Translations under genes and position numbers: made by a program
In this document: in pieces, positions 1-7,374 of the stretch
Numbering within the stretch: the first letter of the stretch is position 1
Layout of the letters: every line of letters starts with the position of its first letter
Notes under the pieces: generated by a model
Seen by the model: the letters and a program-made list of their open reading frames with translations, nothing else
Databases searched by the model: none
What the model was told of the DNA's origin: nothing
Assembly: GCF_040096075.1 (NCBI RefSeq)
Contig: NZ_JBBMFJ010000021.1
Coordinates: 1-64,000, forward strand
Length of the DNA stretch: 64,000 nt
Direction: 5' to 3'
DNA from: Brotaphodocola faecis
GTDB taxonomy: Bacteria; Bacillota; Clostridia; Lachnospirales; Lachnospiraceae

Positions 1-77
1 AATGGGATTTTTGCCTGCAAGCCCATGTTTTCATACGGTCAGCGCAGTGAATGCGCAGACCTACTGAACAGTTACCA
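1..77. repeat. Repeat copy A (right part of a REP/MITE-like element)
   Basis: These 77 bases are identical to positions 979-1055, giving a direct repeat with an offset of 978 bp that brackets the chloramphenicol acetyltransferase-like gene. The copy is cut by the window edge; the left part of the element seen at 921-978 should lie outside. It contains the small hairpin GCGCA-gtgaa-TGCGC and ends in the arm TACTGAACAGTTAC. Confidence 0.85.
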
Positions 78-193
78 GATTGCACAGAAGTTTGATTCCA
101 TAAAGAATGATCACCGTCCAACAGGTTCTGCATCCCAATTGGCGCCACATAAGCAAGTCCCAACGACAGACCCTGAAGATAAACTGGTATCAT
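78..193 (-). pseudogene. 5' remnant of a LysE/ArgO-family amino acid exporter gene
   Basis: An ATG at 193 overlaps the stop codon of the upstream acetyltransferase gene (ATGA arrangement). The first 24 codons give the typical start of a LysE-family transporter, with the segment QGLSLGLAYVAPIGMQN. After codon 24 (about position 122) the similarity ends; the frame stays open through 44 unrecognised bases and then through the repeat copy at 1-77. The family is normally about 200 residues with six membrane segments, so only the first helix is left. I infer that the repeat and flanking sequence replaced the rest of the gene. The family call rests on remembered motifs, not on a search. Confidence 0.6.
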
Positions 194-849
194 GTTCGGA
201 TAAAACCTCCTTCGTCAATTGCTTCCTGAAGCTTCTGAAAGAACATTCCCGCATGATAGCCATCCGCTACCGCGTGCGCGATCATCATATTTACCGGCAT
301 CAGAATCTTTTCCCCGGATTTTTCGTATTTTCCCATGGTAATGATTGGAAAATACGCAGGTTCTGTGCTACCTAAGGTTCTGCTGCCAAATGCTGTAAAT
401 GCGGCCCATGGCACACAGGAAATGCAGTAAAAATTAGCTGGCTGACCTGCTTTGGCCTTGATGCCTTTTTTCTTCTGCCCTTCTTCCATATCCTTCGTGA
501 TTTCCCGGTAAAAGACCTCAAAATCATCAGAATACTCCGTCCAACAGTCAGAAAAAGTCTTATCATCCTCATGAAAAATCGTGTAGTTAGGAACGACCTG
601 ATCCCACACGCACAAATTTCCTTCCGCATCTTTAAACATGCGAAAATTCTCCATCTGATTTAATACTTTTGTCACCAGATAAATGAGGGATGGATAAAAT
701 TTTTGACCGCTTTCATGACAAAAATCCAGCAGTTTTTTCACATCAATGGGTACCGTCATGTTGCACTCAATTTTTAATTTTTCTGTATAATATCGATAAT
801 GTTCCCTGCGCGGCCAGGTGGTCATATCGATTTTTCTGTAACCTGTCAT
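190..849 (-). CDS. Chloramphenicol O-acetyltransferase-like protein (CatA type)
   Basis: The 219-residue protein has the length and layout of type A chloramphenicol acetyltransferases, which move an acetyl group from acetyl-CoA to the 3-hydroxyl of chloramphenicol in the cytoplasm and act as trimers. The catalytic HxxxDG motif is present as HAVADG (His192, Asp196), and a CISCVPW segment matches the family's ISS-PW substrate strand. The usual double histidine (HHAVCDG) is replaced by Ala-His, as in some catA-like genes of gut Clostridia, so activity on the drug is likely but not certain. The start aligns with the family N-terminus (x-Ile-Asp-x-x-x-Trp). The gene lies between two repeat copies, and its stop codon overlaps the start of a broken LysE gene. 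Confidence 0.82.
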   Translation of the reverse strand: MTGYRKIDMTTWPRREHYRYYTEKLKIECNMTVPIDVKKLLDFCHESGQKFYPSLIYLVTKVLNQMENFRMFKDAEGNLCVWDQVVPNYTIFHEDDKTFSDCWTEYSDDFEVFYREITKDMEEGQKKKGIKAKAGQPANFYCISCVPWAAFTAFGSRTLGSTEPAYFPIITMGKYEKSGEKILMPVNMMIAHAVADGYHAGMFFQKLQEAIDEGGFIRT

Positions 850-920
850 CCTGTTTCATTCCACCCTTCCTAAAATTTCCAGCAACTGATAAACTGCACC
901 TGCAGTTACATGCAAAAATT

Positions 921-1055
921 GTAACTGTTCAGTACTCTCACAGTTACGGGCAAAAATCCATTGAAAATTGCCTTCGGCAATGGGATTTTTGCCTGCAAGC
1001 CCATGTTTTCATACGGTCAGCGCAGTGAATGCGCAGACCTACTGAACAGTTACCA
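921..1055. repeat. Repeat copy B: nested inverted-repeat element (REP/MITE-like)
   Basis: This element has perfect 14-bp outer arms (921-934 and 1040-1053, GTAACTGTTCAGTA and its complement). An imperfect second arm pair lies at 948-963 and 978-993, with an apical hairpin ATTGCC-ttc-GGCAAT at 967-981. Two further hairpins are GTAACTG...CAGTTAC at 921-947 and GCGCA...TGCGC at 1020-1034. Its right 77 bases recur exactly at 1-77, and its left 27 bases recur with two mismatches at 30129-30155. No coding sequence fits it. It resembles small non-autonomous intergenic repeats and lies just downstream of the stop of the helicase gene at 1081. Confidence 0.8.
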
Positions 1056-1080
1056 AAAATTCAACATACTCTCCCAGTGT

Positions 1081-2475
1081 TTACAGCAGATCCAGCAGCG
1101 CTGCATAGACTGGCTCATTCTGCTTTACCACCAGCATCAGCTCTTCCTTTGCTCCGTTTAACTGATGGAACAGTCTCCGCACCGACCAGTCTTTCGAACA
1201 CAGATATCCCTGCTTATCATAAAAATACCGCTGATCCAGTACCATTGCAAGACAATCTGCAGAAACTGCCGATCCTTTTTCCCTCGAAAGCACTTCATAC
1301 CTCCGATGCTGGGCATCTTTTAAAAGTAATTCTTCCTCCCGGTCATCATTGGCATAAAGCACCGTGACATGCGGAAAATGCCGTCCTGCCTTTCGCTCCG
1401 GGAGATGTATCATGTTCTGGATAAAGGAAGATAATTCCGCATTGGTCCGGATCCGGTTCGTCAGCCGGAAACTCTGAATTCCGGGAATCTGTTCCAGGGC
1501 ATGCGCTGTGCCACAATCCATCTCTTCCGGCGAAATCATATCCTCACTGTCACTAGAAAAAATGACCGGGCGGTTTCCGCAATGCTGCAGAATGTATTCC
1601 AGTTTTTCTTTAGAAAGCAGATGCGCTTCATCTACAAAAACAGCACTCGATCCCGTAAGGAGATCGGATATCATCTCACTGTCCGACAGATATTTCACCC
1701 GCCGCAGCCGCTCATGCAAAACCTTCCATTTTTCCCCGGCCTCCCCGCAGTGGATCATGCAGACCTGTTGCCTTGCAGAAAGCTTCATAGCCATATCGTA
1801 AAGAAGCAGGGTCTTTCCCGTTCCAGGAAGCCCCCGAAACCAATAGTAACCGGTCCTTTCCAGACGGATTTTCTTTAAAATCTGCCGCTCAATATCCCGC
1901 TGCTGGGCCGTCAGAAAATATTCTTTTTTCAAAAATCGGGATGGTTCTGTCAATGGAGAAATCAGAAACAGCTCTACCTGAAACAGTGTCTCTGCATCTC
2001 CCTTGTAATCCTCACTTTCATTCTGCAGGTCACTGCACAGCTGCTCCCAGTCTGTATCCACAAGATGATCATGGTTCGTCAGGCGCACCAGACGGTTCTG
2101 ACTGCTGATATAGGTGTAAGACCGGATTGGCCTCCCCAGCACCGACAGGTAATACCGGTTCTGGATCAGCTGCCTGCGCATGGCCTCCTCCGACACTGCT
2201 CCGCTTTTCAGTTCAATGTTGATGATCTGGTCTTCTTTTATCTGAAGAAGGTCAAATTCCTTTCCCAGCCGCGGAATCTGAAACGAATAAAAAAAGCGCA
2301 GCCCGCATACATCCTGCATCCGTGCTTCCAGCTGTTCCACCAGTTTTTTCAGACTGTCCACTTCCCACTCCCGCATTTTTAACGGTTTTTCCCGTTTGGA
2401 CAGCTGACGCTCCATTTTGGAAAGCTGCGCCAGATTCTGCTTTCTGGTAATGGCATAAATTGAAATTGATTTCAT
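1081..2475 (-). CDS. PD-(D/E)XK nuclease-like / SF1 helicase-type ATPase fusion
   Basis: The 464-residue protein has two parts. Residues about 45-120 hold EFD (Asp75) and IELK (Glu88, Lys90) spaced as in PD-(D/E)XK nuclease folds. Residues about 205-464 form a P-loop ATPase with Walker A GLPGTGKT (Lys221), Walker B VFVDEAH (Asp282, Glu283) and an LTNRIRTN segment like motif IV of DUF2075-type superfamily 1 helicases. The C-terminal motif VI, usually VALTRAK, is degenerate. The N-terminus is charged and probably helical. A role in DNA processing, such as repair or restriction of foreign DNA, is inference; no partner gene is adjacent. The gene stands alone in an accessory patch with repeats and broken genes. 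The start ATG follows a weak TGGAG. Confidence 0.65.
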   Translation of the reverse strand: MKSISIYAITRKQNLAQLSKMERQLSKREKPLKMREWEVDSLKKLVEQLEARMQDVCGLRFFYSFQIPRLGKEFDLLQIKEDQIINIELKSGAVSEEAMRRQLIQNRYYLSVLGRPIRSYTYISSQNRLVRLTNHDHLVDTDWEQLCSDLQNESEDYKGDAETLFQVELFLISPLTEPSRFLKKEYFLTAQQRDIERQILKKIRLERTGYYWFRGLPGTGKTLLLYDMAMKLSARQQVCMIHCGEAGEKWKVLHERLRRVKYLSDSEMISDLLTGSSAVFVDEAHLLSKEKLEYILQHCGNRPVIFSSDSEDMISPEEMDCGTAHALEQIPGIQSFRLTNRIRTNAELSSFIQNMIHLPERKAGRHFPHVTVLYANDDREEELLLKDAQHRRYEVLSREKGSAVSADCLAMVLDQRYFYDKQGYLCSKDWSVRRLFHQLNGAKEELMLVVKQNEPVYAALLDLL

Positions 2476-2533
2476 AAATAAACTCCAGATTTTTTACTGT
2501 TACCATGTTATGCGCGGATCATCCCTGCGCCTG

Positions 2534-2862
2534 TTACACCGTCTCCCTCAGCATCTCATAAAACCGCTCCGCCGCCCGGCTGAACACTGCATGTTTCTTC
2601 CAGACCAGTGCCAGATGCGTTGGGAGCTGCGGATCTAACGGCAGGAAGCAGACATCTGGATCCAGCACTGGGGCAAGCAAGTCCCGGGTTGTGAGGAAAT
2701 ATCCCATTCCCTGCTGCACAAACGGGACCGGACTGCCGTGAATTACATTGTAGGTGGCCGCAATCTGCAGATGCTCCGAATCTGTCCCAGCCCAGTGGGC
2801 AATGAGATTCTGCAGGCCAATACGCTGGTGCATGATGAGCGGAATACTTCGAATCTCAGCTC
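2534..2862 (-). pseudogene. C-terminal fragment of a LysR-family transcriptional regulator
   Basis: About 110 codons resemble the last third of the LysR effector-binding domain, including the segment QQGMGYFLTTRDLL and a C-terminal helix with FYEMLRE. LysR regulators are near 290-300 residues and carry an N-terminal winged helix; both that and most of the effector domain are missing. The frame can be read upstream of the first ATG (2833) to an in-frame TGA near 2863, and the similarity appears to run across that ATG, so it is not a genuine start. I read this as a decayed gene truncated from its 5' side. It lies between the nuclease-helicase and the NUDIX gene. Confidence 0.65.
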
Positions 2863-2893
2863 ACCTTAAACTGCCTATTTTTCACTTCTGCCA

Positions 2894-3388
2894 TTATTGC
2901 TTCTCATCCAGATATGCATTTAAAAACCACGCCGCCAGACTGTTCGGCCGGATATTCTTTCTTGCCTCTTCCGGTGAAAACCACTTGCAGCGGTCGATTT
3001 CCTGATTGATATGCAGTGCTTTTGCGTTATCTACATAGGCAGTGAAATTGCACATCAGCGTGTTGGATGGTTCAAAAAAGCGGGTGCGGTTGAATTTCAT
3101 GCGGGTTACGTGAAGCCCCGTTTCTTCCAGAACTTCCCGCGCCACAGCATCTTCTTCTGCCTCACCCCGGTTCACATAGCCTGCCACCAGAATGTACGTT
3201 GGCTTTCCATACTGCTGGATCAGAAGAACTTTCCCAGTTTCCTCATCCGTCACGATCATGCTGACCGCCACATTGTACATTGGAAAGCGGTACTGTTGGC
3301 ACTGGGGACAATAGGGCACAATTCCTTCTCCCTCCAGCTCTTTTTCCATCAACTCCGCACCACATTCATAACAGTGTTTCTGAATCAT
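2894..3388 (-). CDS. NUDIX hydrolase with N-terminal zinc ribbon
   Basis: The 164-residue protein begins with a zinc ribbon (Cys6, Cys9, Cys27, Cys30). It continues into a NUDIX domain whose box, from GYVNRGEAEEDA to REVLEETGL, matches GX5EX7REUXEEXGU. The layout is like the C-terminal half of NudC-type NAD(H)/capped-RNA pyrophosphatases, but the N-terminal NudC domain is absent. The substrate is therefore open: NAD(H), ADP-ribose or another nucleoside diphosphate derivative. It is a cytoplasmic, Mg-dependent enzyme by family. It stands alone, with the DUF554 gene 56 bp upstream on the same strand. Confidence 0.85.
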   Translation of the reverse strand: MIQKHCYECGAELMEKELEGEGIVPYCPQCQQYRFPMYNVAVSMIVTDEETGKVLLIQQYGKPTYILVAGYVNRGEAEEDAVAREVLEETGLHVTRMKFNRTRFFEPSNTLMCNFTAYVDNAKALHINQEIDRCKWFSPEEARKNIRPNSLAAWFLNAYLDEKQ

Positions 3389-3444
3389 TCCTTGATACTC
3401 CTTTTTCTAACAAACCGCTGTTTCCATATCACGCAAAAACAGCC

Positions 3445-4170
3445 TTAAAATCCCCACGGAAGATACGCCGCCAGAACTGCCAATACCACAGATGGCAGCA
3501 TATTTGCCACACTCACTTTCTTTCCCCAGATCAGATTGACTCCAATGCAGAAGATCAGCAAAGATCCAACCAGGGACAGATAGGCCAGAGCCAGTTCTGT
3601 CATAACCGGTGACAGTAACCCAGCTAACAGCGTGATACTTCCTTCAAACACAAACACGGGAATGGCAGAAAATGCACAGCCGCGTCCCATAGATGATGTC
3701 ATCACTGCAATGATAATAAAGTCCAGAACAGATTTAACCGCCAGCGTAGAATAATCATGCAGCAGTCCGTCCTGGATCGAGCCAACAATGGCCATAGCTC
3801 CAATGGATACGGTCAGAGAAGCAGTCACAAAGGCATTGACAAACTCTGCGTCTTTGCTGTTTCCGGTTTTCTGCTTCAGCCATTCTCCAAAACTTTCAAA
3901 CCCATGCTCAATTCCAATCAGTTCTCCAATGACGGTTCCAATTGCCAGGCAAAGCACCACCAGCATGGATTTTCCACTGCTGATTGTCCCGCCATCAATC
4001 GAAAGCATTCCCTCCATGGCCCCGGCAATTCCGATGAATAACACGCTGACGCCGCAGGCTTTATTTAACGCCTCCTGCTGCTCTGCACGAAACAGCCTGC
4101 TCGTGAAATGCCCCACCAGGCCACCGGCTATAATGCTGACACTGTTTATGATGGTTCCCAATCCCGTCAT
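3445..4170 (-). CDS. DUF554 family membrane protein (YdfK/YqgA type)
   Basis: This 241-residue, very hydrophobic protein has about seven predicted membrane segments and the DUF554 hallmarks: an N-terminal GTIINSVSIIAGGLVG segment and an internal SIQDGL motif in the middle helix region. The family is widespread in Firmicutes and proteobacteria; its transport or signalling role is not established. The start ATG overlaps the stop codon of the upstream YbaK-type gene by four bases (ATGA), so the two are likely translated together. Confidence 0.85.
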   Translation of the reverse strand: MTGLGTIINSVSIIAGGLVGHFTSRLFRAEQQEALNKACGVSVLFIGIAGAMEGMLSIDGGTISSGKSMLVVLCLAIGTVIGELIGIEHGFESFGEWLKQKTGNSKDAEFVNAFVTASLTVSIGAMAIVGSIQDGLLHDYSTLAVKSVLDFIIIAVMTSSMGRGCAFSAIPVFVFEGSITLLAGLLSPVMTELALAYLSLVGSLLIFCIGVNLIWGKKVSVANMLPSVVLAVLAAYLPWGF

Positions 4171-4643
4171 GATTCTTCCGGCTCCTTACACACATCCACC
4201 CAGCCTTTCGCCCCGGCTGCCTTCTCCAGTTCTGGAATCGTCAGCTTCACAGCGCTGTGGTCATTGCCTGCTGCCGGGTAAACCACCTCGAACTGCCTCA
4301 GGCTTTCGTCCAGATACACCTCCACTCCTTCGTTGATGCCAAACGGGCATACACCGCCCGGCGCATGGCCTACGTACTGTTCTACCTCATCAAACGGGAT
4401 CATTTTTGCCTTCACATGAAAGGTATCTTTATACTTCCGGTTATCTACTTTTGCCGTTCCCTCAGTCAGGATCAGTACGGTTTTCTCTCCCTGCAGAAAG
4501 GACATGGTCTTTGCAATCATGGCAGGCTCCACGCCCAGTGCCGCAGCAGCCTTCTGAACGGTGGCAGTTGAATCTCTCAGTTCGATGACATGATCCAGAA
4601 AACCCTTGCTTTCCAGATATGCCTTTGCTTTTTCCAGTGACAT
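4167..4643 (-). CDS. YbaK/ProXp-type aminoacyl-tRNA deacylase family protein
   Basis: The predicted 158-residue protein belongs to the YbaK/EbsC/ProRS-INS fold, which hydrolyses mischarged aminoacyl-tRNA such as Cys- or Ala-tRNA(Pro). Visible signatures are the conserved lysine in AKTMSF, the GTAKVD(N)RK segment and the glycine-rich loop GHAPGGVCPFG, which is typical of the family's active site. The ATG at 4643 is preferred over an upstream in-frame ATG at 4721 because GAGGT lies 10 bases before it and the family N-terminus MSLEKAKAYLE starts there. The gene overlaps the DUF554 gene and follows serS, which suits a translation-quality-control role. Confidence 0.85.
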   Translation of the reverse strand: MSLEKAKAYLESKGFLDHVIELRDSTATVQKAAAALGVEPAMIAKTMSFLQGEKTVLILTEGTAKVDNRKYKDTFHVKAKMIPFDEVEQYVGHAPGGVCPFGINEGVEVYLDESLRQFEVVYPAAGNDHSAVKLTIPELEKAAGAKGWVDVCKEPEES

Positions 4644-4684
4644 ATTCTTTTGTACCTCACTCGTTTCATTCTGATATACAGAAA

Positions 4685-4711
4685 GCCGCCACACATACAA
4701 GGTGCGGCGGC
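4685..4711 (-). terminator. Likely intrinsic terminator after serS
   Basis: On the minus strand a 10-bp stem (GCCGCCGCAC pairing with GTGTGGCGGC, one G-U pair) closes a 7-base loop and is followed by a short TTTC. The T-run is weak, so some read-through into the YbaK-type gene is expected. Confidence 0.5.
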
Positions 4712-4777
4712 CTTCTGCCATCGTCCTACAGTCTGCAAATGCCTCTGGCAGTTACTTCTGTTTCAACATTTTTCTTC

Positions 4778-6067
4778 CTATTTGTGCTTCGGTACCATAA
4801 CTTCCATACCGCCCATATACGGCTGCAGCACTTTCGGGATCTTGACAGTGCCGTCTGCCTGCAGGTTGTTCTCCAGGAATGCGATCAGCATACGCGGCGG
4901 AGCAACTACGGTATTGTTTAAGGTATGAGCGAAGTACTTTCCGTCCGGTCCGTCTACACGGATCTTTAAGCGGCGTGCCTGTGCGTCTCCTAAGTTGGAG
5001 CAGGAACCTACCTCAAAGTACTTCTTCTGACGCGGAGACCATGCCTCTACGTCGCAGGATTTTACCTTTAAGTCTGCCAGGTCACCTGAGCAGCACTCCA
5101 GGGTACGAACCGGGATGTCCATGGAACGGAACAGATCTACGGTGTTCTGCCATAATTTGTCGTACCAGATCTTGGACTCTTCCGGCTTGCAGACAACGAT
5201 CATCTCCTGCTTCTCGAACTGGTGGATACGGTATACGCCACGCTCCTCGATGCCGTGAGCGCCTTTCTCCTTACGGAAGCACGGAGAATAGCTGGTCAAG
5301 GTCTTCGGAAGCTCGTTCTCCGGAGTGATGGTGTCGATGAATTTACCGATCATGGAATGCTCACTGGTACCGATCAGGTACAGGTCCTCACCCTCGATCT
5401 TGTACATCATAGCGTCCATCTCTGCAAAGGACATAACGCCGGTTACGACGTTGCTGCGGATCATGAACGGCGGAATGCAGTAGGTGAAACCGCGGTCGAT
5501 CATGAAATCACGCGCGTAAGAAATGACTGCGGAATGAAGTCTTGCGATATCGCCCATCAGGTAGTAGAAGCCGTTTCCTGCTACTTTGCCTGCTGCGTCT
5601 AAGTCGATGCCGTCGAAGGTCTTCATGATATCGGTATGGTACGGAATCTCAAAATCCGGTACGAACGGATCGCCGAATTTCTCGATTTCTACGTTCTGGC
5701 TGTCGTCTTTACCGATCGGTACGCTCGGATCGATGATGTTCGGAATGGTCATCATGATCTTTAATACCTTTGCTTCCAGCTCGGTCTCCTGAGCCTCCAG
5801 CTCTGCCAGGCGTGCTGCGTTTGCTGCTACCTGAGCCTTGACCTCTTCTGCCTCGTCCTTCTTACCCTGTCCCATTAACTGGCCAATCTGCTTGGACAGC
5901 TTGTTGCGGGATGCACGAAGGTTGTCAGCCTCTGCCTTAGCTGCACGGTTCTTCGCGTCCAGCTCGATGACCTCGTCAACCAGCGGAAGCTTCTCAAACT
6001 GGAACTTGTTCTCGATATTCTTCTTTACGATGTCCGGATTCTCGCGGACAAACTTCAAATCTAACAT
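4778..6067 (-). CDS. serS: Seryl-tRNA synthetase
   Basis: This is a class II aminoacyl-tRNA synthetase that charges tRNA(Ser) with serine. The 429-residue protein starts MLDLKFVREN, the standard SerS N-terminus, followed by the long antiparallel coiled-coil arm (about residues 30-100). The catalytic core then shows motif 2 (CFRKEKGAHG) and the serine site TSEHSMIGK. A motif-3-like segment near the C-terminus contains NNTVVAPPRMLIAFLEN, where many SerS proteins read NGSGLA. An upstream in-frame start at 6106 was rejected because the ATG at 6067 has an AGGAGG ahead of it and matches the family N-terminus. It follows a strong hairpin at 6125-6160, so it is probably transcribed separately from the BMP gene. 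Confidence 0.96.
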   Translation of the reverse strand: MLDLKFVRENPDIVKKNIENKFQFEKLPLVDEVIELDAKNRAAKAEADNLRASRNKLSKQIGQLMGQGKKDEAEEVKAQVAANAARLAELEAQETELEAKVLKIMMTIPNIIDPSVPIGKDDSQNVEIEKFGDPFVPDFEIPYHTDIMKTFDGIDLDAAGKVAGNGFYYLMGDIARLHSAVISYARDFMIDRGFTYCIPPFMIRSNVVTGVMSFAEMDAMMYKIEGEDLYLIGTSEHSMIGKFIDTITPENELPKTLTSYSPCFRKEKGAHGIEERGVYRIHQFEKQEMIVVCKPEESKIWYDKLWQNTVDLFRSMDIPVRTLECCSGDLADLKVKSCDVEAWSPRQKKYFEVGSCSNLGDAQARRLKIRVDGPDGKYFAHTLNNTVVAPPRMLIAFLENNLQADGTVKIPKVLQPYMGGMEVMVPKHK

Positions 6068-6124
6068 TTTTTCCTCCTGTATACGTTTCCCTGTTCCCGA
6101 CCACAAAGCGCGCCTGGAAACAAA

Positions 6125-6160
6125 AAATGTAGTATAATCAGATTCGATTATACTACATTT
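6125..6160 (-). terminator. Intrinsic terminator of the downstream BMP gene
   Basis: A perfect 15-bp stem (GATTATACTACATTT and its complement) with a 6-base loop is followed on the minus strand by a T-run (TTTTTTG). It ends the nucleoside locus about 30 bp after the BMP stop codon and 58 bp before the serS start. It could also be part of a serS leader, but no T-box sequence is present there. Confidence 0.85.
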
Positions 6161-6187
6161 CTACCGGGTTGGAAACCCCTAATTCAA

Positions 6188-7258
6188 TTAATCCAGCTCG
6201 TAAACATCGCCGTACTTCGCCTCAAAGGACTCCTTGTCGGCCGGTACTTCGATCTCGCCATCAATGATTTTCTGTTTTACTTCCTCAACCTCTGCTACGA
6301 CATCATCTGCGATCAGATCCTTGCTCGGCGCAATATCGACACCGCCCTCTGCCAGATCGTAGGTGTGTACGCTGCTCTCCAGAGTACCGTTTACCAGGGA
6401 CTCAATGGCATCATATACAGCGTTATCCACACGCTTCATTGCGGAAGTCAGAACGGTGTCCGGGGAGATGCCGGACTGGTCACTGTCTACGCCGATTGCG
6501 TAAACACCAGCCTCGTGGCAGGCCTCGATCACTCCAAGACCGGTTGCTGCTGCTGCGTGGAAGATCACATCCGCACCGTTAGTAATAGCGGTATTTGCCA
6601 TGGTCTTTCCGGTTGCCGCATCACCAAAGGAGTTTGCGTTAAACTGCTGAATCTTCACATCCGGTTTTGCGTCCAGGGCACCTGCACAGTAACCGTAGCC
6701 GAACTGGTTCATGGTCTCATTCGCCATACCTGCCACGTAACCAATGTTATTGGTCTTGGTGGTCTTACCGGCTACATAGCCAGCCAGGTAAGATGCTTGC
6801 TCTGCGCGGAACATCAGACAGGTCACGTTCGGAAGGTCAATGGTCGCGTCATCTACGATGGCAAACTTGATATCCGGGTTCTGCTCTGCAGCGTTTCTGG
6901 TTGCGTCTGCCAGCATGTAACCGATGCTGATGATCATGTCGTATTCCTCATCTGCGAAGGTCTCCAGGTTCGGAGCATAGTCTGCGTCCGTGCTGGACTC
7001 CAGGTAGTTTACGGTCACGCCGAAATCCTTGCCTGCGCGCTCCATGCCTTCCCATGCAGTCTGGTTGAAAGAACCATCGTTAACACCGCCCACATCGGTA
7101 ACCAGGCCGATTTTTAAATCGGATGCGTCCTTCGCTGCTGCGGATCCGCTCTCCGCGGTATTATTATTTTCTGTGGTGCTGGTGTTGGAACCACCGCATG
7201 CCACAAGAGACATACACATTGCTGCTGCCATCATAAGAGCTGTGATTCTTCTTTTCAT
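6188..7258 (-). CDS. BMP-family nucleoside-binding lipoprotein, paralogue 1 (distal gene)
   Basis: The 356-residue protein has a lipoprotein signal peptide (MKRRIT..., hydrophobic core, lipobox LVAC followed by GGS) and a periplasmic-binding domain of the BMP/PnrA/Med family. It shows TDVGGVNDGSFNQ near the start and GVDSDQS in the hinge region. Such proteins hand purine or other nucleosides to NupOPQ-type ABC permeases, here encoded upstream on the same strand. It is about three-quarters identical by eye to the lipoprotein at 18342-19448, indicating duplication. The ATG at 7258 follows GGAGG by five bases; an in-frame TTG at 7270 is less likely. It has its own promoter region with a Crp/Fnr-like palindrome at 7339-7350. 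Confidence 0.9.
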   Translation of the reverse strand: MKRRITALMMAAAMCMSLVACGGSNTSTTENNNTAESGSAAAKDASDLKIGLVTDVGGVNDGSFNQTAWEGMERAGKDFGVTVNYLESSTDADYAPNLETFADEEYDMIISIGYMLADATRNAAEQNPDIKFAIVDDATIDLPNVTCLMFRAEQASYLAGYVAGKTTKTNNIGYVAGMANETMNQFGYGYCAGALDAKPDVKIQQFNANSFGDAATGKTMANTAITNGADVIFHAAAATGLGVIEACHEAGVYAIGVDSDQSGISPDTVLTSAMKRVDNAVYDAIESLVNGTLESSVHTYDLAEGGVDIAPSKDLIADDVVAEVEEVKQKIIDGEIEVPADKESFEAKYGDVYELD

Positions 7259-7308
7259 TCTGTCCTCCAATTATCCTCTTTTCTGCGGTCTCAAAATGAC
7301 CGTTGTAG

Positions 7309-7350
7309 GTTATACCATAAAAGGAGGCGGATGAAAAGGACACATGGCAG
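7309..7350 (-). promoter_or_regulatory. Promoter and Crp/Fnr-like operator for the distal BMP gene
   Basis: On the minus strand the core TGCCATGTGTCC (7339-7350) fits the palindrome TGNCANNTGNCA with one arm imperfect. A TATAAC -10 hexamer lies at 7309-7314. The centre of the palindrome is about 30 bp upstream of the -10, near -41, the position used by class II Crp/Fnr activators. The same core, T-rich flank and spacing recur in front of the regulator gene. Confidence 0.55.
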
Positions 7351-7374
7351 TTTTTCATGCTGTTTTAAAATTTT

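Noticed and set aside
6068..6187. Possible serine T-box before serS
   Set aside because: No GGTACC-type T-box sequence and too little room; the hairpin with T-run fits a terminator of the BMP gene.
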